From positions 372,001 to 436,000 of the forward strand of contig NZ_CP039435.1 of the NCBI RefSeq assembly GCF_005484585.1: a DNA stretch of 64,000 nt. Reading direction: 5' to 3'. The position numbers were made by a program, and so were the translations under genes. Position 1 is the stretch's first letter. The number at the start of each line of letters is the position of its first letter. The notes under the pieces are model-generated. The model saw only the letters and a program-made list of their open reading frames with translations. It had not been told where the DNA came from and did not search any database. This document shows, in pieces, positions 16,828 to 24,689 of the stretch. Source of the stretch: Brevundimonas sp. SGAir0440. GTDB taxonomy: Bacteria > Pseudomonadota > Alphaproteobacteria > Caulobacterales > Caulobacteraceae.

Positions 16828-17697
16828 ATGTCCGATACGGCCGAACCCAAGACCCCGCTGCTGAAGACCGCCCTGATCTATGATTTCGACGGCACCCTGG
16901 CGCGCGGCAATATGCAGGAGGTGTCCTTCATCCCCTCCGTCGGCATGGGCATCGGCGCCTTCTGGGACGAGGCCGAGCGCCTGACCAAGGACGCCGACGG
17001 GGACGGCATCCTGATGTACATGCAGCTGATGCTGCACCACGCGCGTCAGAACGGCGCCCCGGTGACGCGCGAGACCCTGCGCCAGCACGGCGAGGCGGTG
17101 GCTCTGTTCGAGGGGCTGAAGGATCTCAGCTGGTTCGACCGGATGAACGCCTTCGGGGCCAAATACGGGCTGGAGATCGAGCATTACATCATCTCCGCCG
17201 GGCTGGAGGAGATGATCGACGGCACGCCGATCCGCCCCGCCCTGACCCACGTCTTCGCCTCCCATTACGTCTATGACGACAAGGGCGAGGCCGCCTGGCC
17301 GGCGGTCGGCGTCAACTACACCACCAAGACCCAGTATCTTTTCCGCATCAACAAGGGCGTGAAGAACCACTGGGAGCACGAACGCATCAACCACTTCATC
17401 CCCGACGACGAGCGGGCCGTGCCGTTTGATCGGATGATCTTCATCGGCGATGGCGACACCGACGTGCCGACCATGAAGATGATGCACACCAAGGGCGGCT
17501 TCTCGATCGCCGTCTATGATCCGCGCTCGAACGAGCGGGATCAGAAGAAGGTCTATTCCCTGATTTCGGAGGACCGGGTGAACTTCGTCGCCGCCGCCGA
17601 CTATCGCGAGGGATCGGCCCTGGACCTGATCGTCAAGGGGCTGGTGGGCCGCATCGCCATCAACGCCGGCTCCATGCCCGCCGACACGGCGGAGTAA
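16828..17697 (+). CDS. HAD-superfamily hydrolase (phosphoserine-phosphatase-like)
   Basis: The 289-residue product has HAD motif I as LIYDFDGTLARGN (nucleophile Asp near residue 19) and the metal-binding motif IV as FIGDGDTDVPTMKMM. A conserved SAGLEEMIDG region provides motif II. The long insert after motif I is a helical C1-type cap, as in phosphoserine phosphatase relatives. The natural substrate is not evident. There is no signal peptide, so it is cytoplasmic. It starts 35 bases after the lipoprotein gene, but the in-between sequence does not show whether they share a promoter. It is convergent with the PilZ gene. Confidence 0.85.
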   Translation: MSDTAEPKTPLLKTALIYDFDGTLARGNMQEVSFIPSVGMGIGAFWDEAERLTKDADGDGILMYMQLMLHHARQNGAPVTRETLRQHGEAVALFEGLKDLSWFDRMNAFGAKYGLEIEHYIISAGLEEMIDGTPIRPALTHVFASHYVYDDKGEAAWPAVGVNYTTKTQYLFRINKGVKNHWEHERINHFIPDDERAVPFDRMIFIGDGDTDVPTMKMMHTKGGFSIAVYDPRSNERDQKKVYSLISEDRVNFVAAADYREGSALDLIVKGLVGRIAINAGSMPADTAE

Positions 17698-17706
17698 TCA
17701 GGCTGA

Positions 17707-18054
17707 TCAGCGCCCGCCGGCCCTCAGCCAGGCGTCGCGCGCGGAGATCAGCCTCGCCGGCGCCAGGCCTCTCAGCGACTTCGCCCCAGTCTGCCTCAGC
17801 CCGGCCTCCTGCCCGCGCTGCCAGACGACGGTGGCGGGATAGGCGACGCCCGCAGCCACATCGACCACCACCACCTCGCGCGGCAAGGCCCCGCCCCGGT
17901 CCAGCCGCAGCTTCATCCCCGCGTCCGACAGATCGACGATCAGACACGCCGTCTCCAGGCCAGGCGCGCAGACGACGCCGCGCGCATTGGCCGGCCGGCG
18001 CACGCCCGTGCGGCGGTCGGGCTCGACGGCTGGCTTGGATCCAAACAGGCTCAT
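17707..18054 (-). CDS. PilZ-domain protein, predicted c-di-GMP receptor
   Basis: The 115-residue single-domain protein starts at MSLFGSKPAV; an ATG five codons upstream is less likely. It keeps both halves of the PilZ c-di-GMP signature: the RxxxR box in RRTGVRRPANARG and the D/N-x-S-x-x-G box in IVDLSDAGMKL. A tryptophan in ATVVWQRGQEAGL occupies the position usual for the third conserved strand. Stand-alone PilZ proteins act as adaptors that change motility, stalk or envelope functions when c-di-GMP is high; the target here is unknown. It lies 24 bases downstream of the kinase gene, so it could be the last gene of that transcript. Confidence 0.85.
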   Translation of the reverse strand: MSLFGSKPAVEPDRRTGVRRPANARGVVCAPGLETACLIVDLSDAGMKLRLDRGGALPREVVVVDVAAGVAYPATVVWQRGQEAGLRQTGAKSLRGLAPARLISARDAWLRAGGR

Positions 18055-18078
18055 GGTCCGATAACGCACGGATGCCGC

Positions 18079-18891
18079 TCAGGCGCCAAGGCCGCCTTCA
18101 AGACTGCGAACGCCGCGCTCCCGGTCCAGGGCGACGATCAGGTCCGCCTCCACGCCGCCGGCCATCATATGCCGGCTCAGGCGCTCATAATGCTGGATGA
18201 AGACCGCCAGGGCCGCGCGTCGCTCGGACGATACGGCGTCCTGCCCCATCAATCCCGCCTCCTGCTCGCAGCGCCAGTCCAGCACCACATCGAACCCCGG
18301 CGCTTTCAGAAAGATCAGGGCGTCCAGCCGCGCGCGCAGGCGGGCATAGGGCTGACCTAGCGCATCATTGACCGCCCTGCGCCATTCGGCCCCGACGTCC
18401 TGCCGGGCCTCCAGGGCGTTGATCGGCGCAACCAGGTCCCCCTCGGCCTGCGGCGTCGCGCCCAGGCACCATCCCTCCAGAACGATGAACCGCGGCCGAC
18501 CCTTCACGACAGGCCAGTCCGCCTCGCCCGCCCGGTCGTCGGCCAACTTGTCGAACCGCGGCAGAGGCGTCAGGTCGTCCGGCCCCGCCCCCTGCAACCG
18601 ATCCAGCAGACGGTTCAGAAGGCCCAGATCATGCGTCCCTGGCGGCCCGCGCGTGGCGAACAGCGGATGGACTCGCGCCGCCATCGCCGCCCGCTCCGCC
18701 TTCGTCAGATAGACGTCGTCCAGCGACAGGGTCGCCCCGCCGAACCGTTCGCCGACGGCCTTGGCCAAAGTGGATTTTCCCGAACCCTGCGATCCCGCAA
18801 TCCCCAGTATCGGCGGACGGTCCCGGCCCATAGCCTCGGCGCGCTGCTCGATCCATCGGCCGATCCTGTCGATCAGCCGCGCGTCGATCAT
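18079..18891 (-). CDS. P-loop kinase, glycerate-kinase-like
   Basis: The 270-residue cytoplasmic protein has a Walker A motif, GIAGSQGSGKSTLAKAVG (near residue 32). A Walker B-like strand IVLEGWCLGATPQAE and LSLDDVYLTKAERA match the uridine-kinase/phosphoribulokinase group that includes D-glycerate 3-kinase. The helical segment ADWPVVKGRPRF before Walker B is usual for that subgroup. No glycerate pathway gene is adjacent, so the exact substrate is inferred only from the family. Its stop is separated by one base from the start region of the ferredoxin gene reading in the same direction, so the two are probably co-transcribed. Confidence 0.78.
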   Translation of the reverse strand: MIDARLIDRIGRWIEQRAEAMGRDRPPILGIAGSQGSGKSTLAKAVGERFGGATLSLDDVYLTKAERAAMAARVHPLFATRGPPGTHDLGLLNRLLDRLQGAGPDDLTPLPRFDKLADDRAGEADWPVVKGRPRFIVLEGWCLGATPQAEGDLVAPINALEARQDVGAEWRRAVNDALGQPYARLRARLDALIFLKAPGFDVVLDWRCEQEAGLMGQDAVSSERRAALAVFIQHYERLSRHMMAGGVEADLIVALDRERGVRSLEGGLGA

Positions 18892-18892
18892 T

Positions 18893-19222
<330 letters not shown>

Positions 19223-19266
19223 TTAAACGAGGCGGCGCCGGAGGCAAGGCCCACGGCGCCGGATAC

Positions 19267-20061
19267 TCAGGCCGCCTTCTTGCGGCTCGGCGCGACCATC
19301 AGCTTCTTGGTCTCGGCGATGGCCTTTGCCGGGTTCAGACCCTTGGGGCAGACCTGGGCGCAGTTCATGATCGTGTGGCAGCGATACAGTTTGAACGGGT
19401 CTTCCAGGTCGTCCAGACGCTTCTGGGTCGCGTCGTCGCGGCTGTCGGAGATCCAGCGATAGGATTGCAGCAGCGCCGCCGGGCCCAGGTACTCTTCCTG
19501 ATTCCACCAGTAGCTGGGGCACGAGGTCGAGCAGCAGGCGCACAGGATGCATTCGTACAGGCCGTCCAGCTTCTCGCGCTCGGCCGGGGTCTGCAGACGT
19601 TCCTTCTCGGGGTCCGGCTCGTCCGATTGCAGATACGGCTGGATCGAGTCGTACTGGGCGTAGAACAGGCTCAAATCCGTCACCAGGTCCTTGACCACCG
19701 GCTGGTGGGGCAGGGGGGAGATGGTGATGGTGTTGGACGCGCACTCGTCCCAGCCCTTGGTGCAGGCCAGGGCGTTGCGCCCGTCAATATTCATCGAGCA
19801 CGAGCCGCAGATGCCCTCGCGGCACGAGCGCCGGAACGACAGGGTCGGATCGATGGTGTTCTTGATGTGGATCAGGGCGTCCAGCAACATCGGGCCGTGG
19901 TCGCCGGTCGGCACCTCATAGGTGTCCCAGCGCGGATCGGCGTCGGTTTCCGGATCGTAGCGATAGACCTTGTAGGTCTTCACGTCCTTGGATCCCGGCG
20001 CGGCCTTGTGGACCTTGCCGGTCGTCGGCTTGGAGCCTCGGGGGAGAGTCAGCTGGACCAT
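19267..20061 (-). CDS. sdhB: Succinate dehydrogenase iron-sulfur subunit
   Basis: SdhB carries electrons from the flavin of SdhA to ubiquinone through three clusters. The 264-residue product has the 2Fe-2S site [15 protein letters not shown], the 4Fe-4S site [16 protein letters not shown] and the 3Fe-4S site [17 protein letters not shown], so all ligand groups are present. The tail SRKKAA is basic. It starts one base after sdhA ends, which suggests tightly coupled translation. It is the last sdh gene in the order C-D-A-B and acts at the inner membrane in complex II. Confidence 0.98.
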   Translation of the reverse strand: MVQLTLPRGSKPTTGKVHKAAPGSKDVKTYKVYRYDPETDADPRWDTYEVPTGDHGPMLLDALIHIKNTIDPTLSFRRSCREGICGSCSMNIDGRNALACTKGWDECASNTITISPLPHQPVVKDLVTDLSLFYAQYDSIQPYLQSDEPDPEKERLQTPAEREKLDGLYECILCACCSTSCPSYWWNQEEYLGPAALLQSYRWISDSRDDATQKRLDDLEDPFKLYRCHTIMNCAQVCPKGLNPAKAIAETKKLMVAPSRKKAA

Positions 20062-20062
20062 C

Positions 20063-21847
20063 TTAGTAAACCCGCGTCTTCGGTTCGATATACGCGATGT
20101 CGTCGGACATGGTGTAGTTGTGGACCGGACGATAATCGATCTGGACCTGCTCGCCCGGACGCTTCCACGCCAGGGTGTGCTTCATCCAATTGACGTCGTC
20201 GCGATCGGGATAATCTTCGCGGGCGTGGGCGCCGCGCGATTCCGTGCGGTTCAGACCGCCCTCGATCGTCACTAGCGCCTGGGCGATCAGATTGTCGTAC
20301 TCCAGCGTCTCGACCAGGTCCGTATTCCAGATCAGGCCGCGATCGGTGGTCTTGATGTCGGCGCCGGCCGCCTCGATGGCGCGCAGCTTGTCGGTGCCCT
20401 GTTGCAGGGTCTCGCCGGTGCGGAACACCGCCGCATCGGCCTGCATCGCGCGCTGCATCGACAGACGCAGCTCGGCGGTCGGGGTCAAGCCGTCGGCGTA
20501 GCGGAAGCGGTCCAGGCGGGCCAGGTGCTGGTCGGTCTGGGCCTTGGAGGCCGACGGCACGGCCGAGGCCTTGTCGACGACTTCACCGCAGCGCAGGCCG
20601 ACGGCGCGGCCGAACACCACCAGGTCGGTCAGGGAGTTGGAGCCCAGGCGGTTGGCGCCATGCACCGAAACGCACGCCGCCTCGCCTACGGCCATCAGGC
20701 CCGGCACCACGCTGTCGGGGTTGCCGTCGCGCAGCGTCAGGACTTCGCCGTGATAGTTCGTGGGGATGCCGCCCATGTTGTAGTGGACGGTCGGCAGGAC
20801 CGGGATCGGCTCCTTGGTCACATCCACGCCGGCGAAGATCTTGGCGCTTTCGGAAATGCCCGGCAGGCGCTGGTGCAGAATCTTCGGATCCAGGTGATCC
20901 AGGTGCAGGAAGATGTGGTCCTTGTTCGGACCCACGCCGCGACCCTCGCGGATTTCGATGGTCATGGAGCGCGAGACCATGTCGCGCGGGGCCAGGTCCT
21001 TCACGGTCGGCGCATAGCGCTCCATGAAGCGCTCGCCTTCCGAGTTGGTCAGATAGCCGCCCTCGCCGCGTGCGCCCTCGGTGATCAGGCAGCCGGCGCC
21101 ATAGATGCCGGTCGGGTGGAACTGCACGAACTCCATGTCCTGCAACGGCAGGCCGGCGCGCAGCACCATCGCATTGCCGTCGCCGGTGCAGGTGTGGGCC
21201 GAGGTGGCGCTGAAGTAGGCGCGGCCGTATCCGCCGGTCGCCAGAACCACCATCTTGGCGCGGAACTGGTGAAGCTGACCGTTGTCGAGTTGCAGGGCCG
21301 TCACGCCGGTGCAGGCGCCGTCCTGCATTATCAGGTCCAGCGCGAAATATTCGACGAAGAACTTCACCTCGCGGCGCACCGACTGGCCGTACAGGGTGTG
21401 CAGGATGGCGTGGCCGGTGCGGTCGGCGGCGGCGCAGGTGCGCTGCACCGGGCCTTCGCCGAAGTTGCGGGTCATGCCGCCGAAGGCGCGCTGATAGATC
21501 TTGCCTTCTTCGGTGCGGCTGAAGGGCACGCCCCAGTGTTCCAGCTCATAGACGGCCTTGGGCGCGTTACGGACCAGATATTCGATCGAGTCCTGGTCGC
21601 CCAGCCAGTCCGACCCCTTGACGGTGTCGTACATGTGCCACTGCCAGCTGTCCTCGCCCATGTTGCCGAGCGAGGCGGAGATGCCGCCCTGGGCCGCGAC
21701 GGTGTGCGAGCGGGTGGGGAAGACCTTGGTCACGCAGGCGACCTTCAGCCCCTGCTGGGCGGCGCCGAGCGCGGCGCGAAGGCCCGAGCCCCCGGCGCCG
21801 ACGACGACGACGTCGTATTCGTGATCGATCAGTTCGTAAGCGGCCAT
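20063..21847 (-). CDS. sdhA: Succinate dehydrogenase flavoprotein subunit
   Basis: SdhA oxidises succinate to fumarate and passes electrons to SdhB. The 594-residue product has the FAD Rossmann motif [15 protein letters not shown] near the N-terminus. The covalent-flavin histidine is in [39 protein letters not shown] and [18 protein letters not shown] are also present, along with the conserved C-terminal [17 protein letters not shown] region. Nothing is missing. It lies seven bases downstream of sdhD and one base before sdhB, within a single operon. Confidence 0.98.
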   Translation of the reverse strand: MAAYELIDHEYDVVVVGAGGSGLRAALGAAQQGLKVACVTKVFPTRSHTVAAQGGISASLGNMGEDSWQWHMYDTVKGSDWLGDQDSIEYLVRNAPKAVYELEHWGVPFSRTEEGKIYQRAFGGMTRNFGEGPVQRTCAAADRTGHAILHTLYGQSVRREVKFFVEYFALDLIMQDGACTGVTALQLDNGQLHQFRAKMVVLATGGYGRAYFSATSAHTCTGDGNAMVLRAGLPLQDMEFVQFHPTGIYGAGCLITEGARGEGGYLTNSEGERFMERYAPTVKDLAPRDMVSRSMTIEIREGRGVGPNKDHIFLHLDHLDPKILHQRLPGISESAKIFAGVDVTKEPIPVLPTVHYNMGGIPTNYHGEVLTLRDGNPDSVVPGLMAVGEAACVSVHGANRLGSNSLTDLVVFGRAVGLRCGEVVDKASAVPSASKAQTDQHLARLDRFRYADGLTPTAELRLSMQRAMQADAAVFRTGETLQQGTDKLRAIEAAGADIKTTDRGLIWNTDLVETLEYDNLIAQALVTIEGGLNRTESRGAHAREDYPDRDDVNWMKHTLAWKRPGEQVQIDYRPVHNYTMSDDIAYIEPKTRVY

Positions 21848-21854
21848 CAGTTCA

Positions 21855-22259
21855 TCAGGCTCCGAAACCAGCGGGCAGCGGCGCCGAGCCCAGCGCCAGC
21901 CGCACGATGAAGAAGACGCTGGCGGCGGCCAGCAGCAGGAAGACGACGTTCAGCAGCAGGACCAGAAGGCCGCGCGTTCCGACGTTGGGCACGTAGTCTT
22001 CCAGAACGACTTTCCAGGCCAGGCTGACGTAGCCGAAGAAGATCACCGCGGTGATGGCCATCAGGGCGGCGTTCAGCGGATTGGCGAACCACGCCATCGC
22101 CGCGTCATAGCCGGCGCCCGCGAGGGTGAAGCCGGTCGAGGCGACCCAAAGGCCCAGCGGCAGCAGGGCCACCAGCAGGATCCGCTCGATCAGCCATTCG
22201 CCGGCGCCGTGACGCTCGGAAACCTTGACGTTGTTCTTGAATTTTGCGGCGCCGCTCAC
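21855..22259 (-). CDS. sdhD: Succinate dehydrogenase membrane anchor subunit D
   Basis: This small hydrophobic subunit helps bind haem b and ubiquinone and anchors SdhAB. I place the start at a GTG ([10 protein letters not shown]) that overlaps the sdhC stop as GTGA and has a strong GGGAGGG site in front, giving 134 residues. The longer reading has an Arg-rich extension without family support. Three membrane helices are visible: [40 protein letters not shown] and [22 protein letters not shown]. The gene is recognised mainly by position, size and topology, because this subunit is poorly conserved. Confidence 0.9.
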   Translation of the reverse strand: MSGAAKFKNNVKVSERHGAGEWLIERILLVALLPLGLWVASTGFTLAGAGYDAAMAWFANPLNAALMAITAVIFFGYVSLAWKVVLEDYVPNVGTRGLLVLLLNVVFLLLAAASVFFIVRLALGSAPLPAGFGA

Positions 22260-22720
22260 AGCGAAACCCTCCCGGTGGCGAACAGCACGACCCAGAACAG
22301 CACGGCCAGCGGGATCGGCCCCCACACCGCGATGTTCGACAGGGCGGTCGCCGACTTCACCGTCAGTCCGTTGCCGGTGTCGTTATAGGTGTGGCGCGCG
22401 CCGTTCAGGATGAAGGAGAACAGCACGACCGTCAGACCGAAGAAGACCAGCAGGCCCAGCGGCGATCCGGCCAGATCGAGCGCGCTCTGGAACGCCTCGG
22501 GCCCGAACGCCAGCGCGCCCAGCCAGGCCAGGACGAACAGCACGCCGACCGTGGCGGCGATGATCGTCGCGCGGAACAGGATCGAGGCCGCCATGGTGAC
22601 GTGCCAGCGCCAGACGCCCATGTGGGGCGACAGCGGCGCGATATGTCCGTTCGGTTGAGTGACGAAGCGACCCGTCCGGTCGCTTGAGGCGCCACCCGGC
22701 GTCGGGTTGGGCTGGTTCAT
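22256..22720 (-). CDS. sdhC: Succinate dehydrogenase cytochrome b556 subunit
   Basis: SdhC provides haem ligation and part of the quinone site of complex II. From the ATG at MNQPNPTPGG it is 154 residues; a TTG five codons upstream is the alternative. SPHMGVWRWHVTMAASILFR matches the N-terminal signature region. NGARHTYNDTG carries the haem-ligand histidine. Three transmembrane helices follow the usual pattern. In the signature S-x2-HR-x-[ST] the histidine is replaced by phenylalanine (SILFRAT), while Ser and Arg are kept. It is the first gene of the sdh operon, divergent from a secreted protein gene. Confidence 0.93.
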   Translation of the reverse strand: MNQPNPTPGGASSDRTGRFVTQPNGHIAPLSPHMGVWRWHVTMAASILFRATIIAATVGVLFVLAWLGALAFGPEAFQSALDLAGSPLGLLVFFGLTVVLFSFILNGARHTYNDTGNGLTVKSATALSNIAVWGPIPLAVLFWVVLFATGRVSL

Positions 22721-22869
22721 GCGAATGGTTCTCAAAAGCGAATGAATTCAATCGCCGTGTGCGGTTGCGAAGGCTTTTGTGACCCTGTGGGGCCGGTGTC
22801 AACGCACAGACCCCCAGATCGACGGATTGTGCGGTTTACGTCGGTTCCATCACGACGGATCACGTTTGC

Positions 22870-22884
22870 GTTCCGTAAGCGTTC
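22870..22884 (+). promoter_or_regulatory. Second GTTC-N7-GTTC site
   Basis: GTTCCGTAAGCGTTC matches the alphaproteobacterial LexA half-site pattern exactly. It ends 12 bases before the ATG of the 22897 gene, which would place it over the transcript start or ribosome site. The GC-rich spacer is less typical than that of the 16218 site, so chance is a serious alternative. Confidence 0.3.
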
Positions 22885-22896
22885 GACGGCTAGGCG

Positions 22897-23520
22897 ATGC
22901 GGCGGGCGATTTGGCAGGGTGGGCTCATGTTGCTGCTCGCCCTGATGTCCGCCGTCGCACTGGAGCCCGCCATCCAGACGACAGGGCTTCTGGACGCGAC
23001 GCCTGAAACCTATCGTGCGCCGGCCGTCCGCCCCTATCAGCCGCCGTCCCGTTTCGGGCGCGAAACGGCCGAGGGGGACGGCGAGATCGACCTGCATCGC
23101 CGCCCTCTGACGGCCCCCGTCGGGGTCGACGACTACGCCGGCGACTATGAGTTCAGTCCCTCCGACAGCCAGACGACCTATGATCAAGGCGTGGCCCAGG
23201 CTGCGATCGACGCCGAAGCCGCGATGGGGCCGCTCGATGGTCGCTGGCGCATCGCCCAGCCGGACGGAACACCCTTGCTGTCGCTGTCCCTCACCGACCG
23301 GGGCGAGGGCCGTCGGGTCGAGGGAGCCTGGCGAAGTCTGGACGCGCCGGCCGGGATCGACCGAATGGGCTTCGCCGGCCCGGTCTCGACCCAGGGCGAG
23401 GTCGTCGTCATTCCCCTATCCGAGGGCGAACTGCATCTGCATCCGGCGTTGAATGGCTGGGCCGGCGAATGGATCCGGGACGGCCGCGCCCGTCCCGTCA
23501 CGGCGACCCGTTCAGGCTGA
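22897..23520 (+). CDS. Secreted protein of unknown function
   Basis: The 207-residue product begins with a Sec signal (RRAIWQGG, then hydrophobic LMLLLALMSAVAL), probably cleaved around residue 25. The mature part is acidic, with no cysteine motif or recognisable domain. It contains the segments VDDYAGDYEFSPSDSQTTYD, a possible β-rich middle DGRWRIAQPDGTPLLSLSL and a final GWAGEWIRDGRARPV. The alternation of hydrophobic and polar residues suggests a compact β-barrel or lipocalin-like fold, but this is only an impression. It is transcribed away from sdhC across a short promoter region, and a pirin gene follows 37 bases after its stop. Confidence 0.75.
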   Translation: MRRAIWQGGLMLLLALMSAVALEPAIQTTGLLDATPETYRAPAVRPYQPPSRFGRETAEGDGEIDLHRRPLTAPVGVDDYAGDYEFSPSDSQTTYDQGVAQAAIDAEAAMGPLDGRWRIAQPDGTPLLSLSLTDRGEGRRVEGAWRSLDAPAGIDRMGFAGPVSTQGEVVVIPLSEGELHLHPALNGWAGEWIRDGRARPVTATRSG

Positions 23521-23557
23521 TCTCGCCAGCATCTATCCGCCACCCTATATGTAGCGG

Positions 23558-24418
23558 ATGACCCAGCCCCGTTCCGTTCTTCGCCTGCACCCCGCCCATC
23601 GCGACGACATCGGCGACCTGACCACCCGCCGTCCGGTGCCCGGTCCCGGCGTGGACCAGATCGATCCCTTCCTGTTCCTGAACCATCACGGGCCCCAGAC
23701 CTATGCGCCGGGCAACGCCGGGCTGCCGTTCGGCCCGCACCCGCATCGGGGCTTCGAGACCGTCACCTTCATTCTGGACGGCGAGCTCGCCCACAACGAT
23801 TCCGGCGGCGGCGAGAGCATCATCAAGGCGGGCGGCATCCAGTGGATGACCGCCGGCTCCGGCCTGATCCACGCCGAACTGTCGCCGGCCGCCTTCAAGC
23901 GCGACGGCGGGCCGATGGAAATCCTGCAGCTGTGGGTCAACCTGCCCTCGCGGCTGAAGATGACCAGGCCGGACTATGTGGGCCTGCAGAAATCCGACAT
24001 CCCGACCTTCACCACCGAGGCCGGCGTCACGGTCGAGCCGGTCTCCGGCGACTGGCTGGGCGTGAAGGCGCCGATCCAGTCCCTGATCGACATCCATCTG
24101 GCCGTCGTCCGCCTGCCCGCCGGCGCGACGTTCGAGACGCCCGTCGCCCCCGGCCGCAACGTCTTCCTTTATGGGATCAAAGGCGAGATCGCCGTCGCCG
24201 GAACGCCCGTGCCCCAATGGAACCTCGCCGCCCTGTCCGACGGCGATGCGGTCCAGATCACGGCGACCACCGACGCCGTGGTGCTGCTGGGCCACGCCGA
24301 TCCCATCGGCGAGCCGGTCTTCAGCCACGGCCCCTTCGTCATGAACACCCGCGACGAGATCATCCAGGCGATCCAGGACTACCAGTCCGGCAAGTTCGGC
24401 CCGCCGCCGAAGGTGTGA
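23558..24418 (+). CDS. Pirin family protein (cupin)
   Basis: The 286-residue bicupin of the pirin family has the metal-binding motif FGPHPHRGFETVTF (two histidines of the iron site) near residue 58. The other ligands are in MTAGSGLIHAE. VPGPGVDQIDPFLFLNHH is a typical N-terminal block, and GHADPIGEPVFSHGPFVMN ends the C-terminal cupin. Bacterial pirins have been linked to quercetin dioxygenase activity or to control of central metabolism; which applies here is not clear. The protein lacks a signal peptide. It is followed by a palindromic element and then alaS. Confidence 0.92.
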   Translation: MTQPRSVLRLHPAHRDDIGDLTTRRPVPGPGVDQIDPFLFLNHHGPQTYAPGNAGLPFGPHPHRGFETVTFILDGELAHNDSGGGESIIKAGGIQWMTAGSGLIHAELSPAAFKRDGGPMEILQLWVNLPSRLKMTRPDYVGLQKSDIPTFTTEAGVTVEPVSGDWLGVKAPIQSLIDIHLAVVRLPAGATFETPVAPGRNVFLYGIKGEIAVAGTPVPQWNLAALSDGDAVQITATTDAVVLLGHADPIGEPVFSHGPFVMNTRDEIIQAIQDYQSGKFGPPPKV

Positions 24419-24431
24419 GGCGGGCGCTCCC

Positions 24432-24581
24432 GTCTCCTCCCTGCTTTGCGGGGAGGTGGCGCGGCGCTTCTTCAGCGCCGTGACGGAGAGGCTCTTCGGA
24501 GCGTCACCGATCAAGGGCCTTAAGGCGGCCTCAACCCTCCACCGTTGCGCGGTCCCCCTCCCCGCAAAGCGGGGAGGAGAC
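24432..24581. repeat. 150-bp palindromic element with 25-bp inverted ends
   Basis: The first 25 bases (from GTCTCCTCCCTGCTTTGCGG) and the last 25 are inverted repeats with one mismatch, and each end is itself a hairpin (GCTTTGC core). The interior contains further short palindromes, for example GGCGC around 24463-24479 and GGCC around 24515-24530. No reading frame of interest is inside. Its structure resembles a MITE or compound REP unit. It occupies most of the 271-base gap between pirin and alaS; the remaining sequence near 24640-24689 is left for the alaS promoter. Confidence 0.7.
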
Positions 24582-24689
24582 ATCGTCTTCTCTGGCGCGC
24601 GCGCCTCTCCCCGCGCAGATGATGCGCTCCCCGCCAAAACCCTATATGACGCCGGTTCCTAGCGACCGCCCCAGCCGAAGACACGCCGA

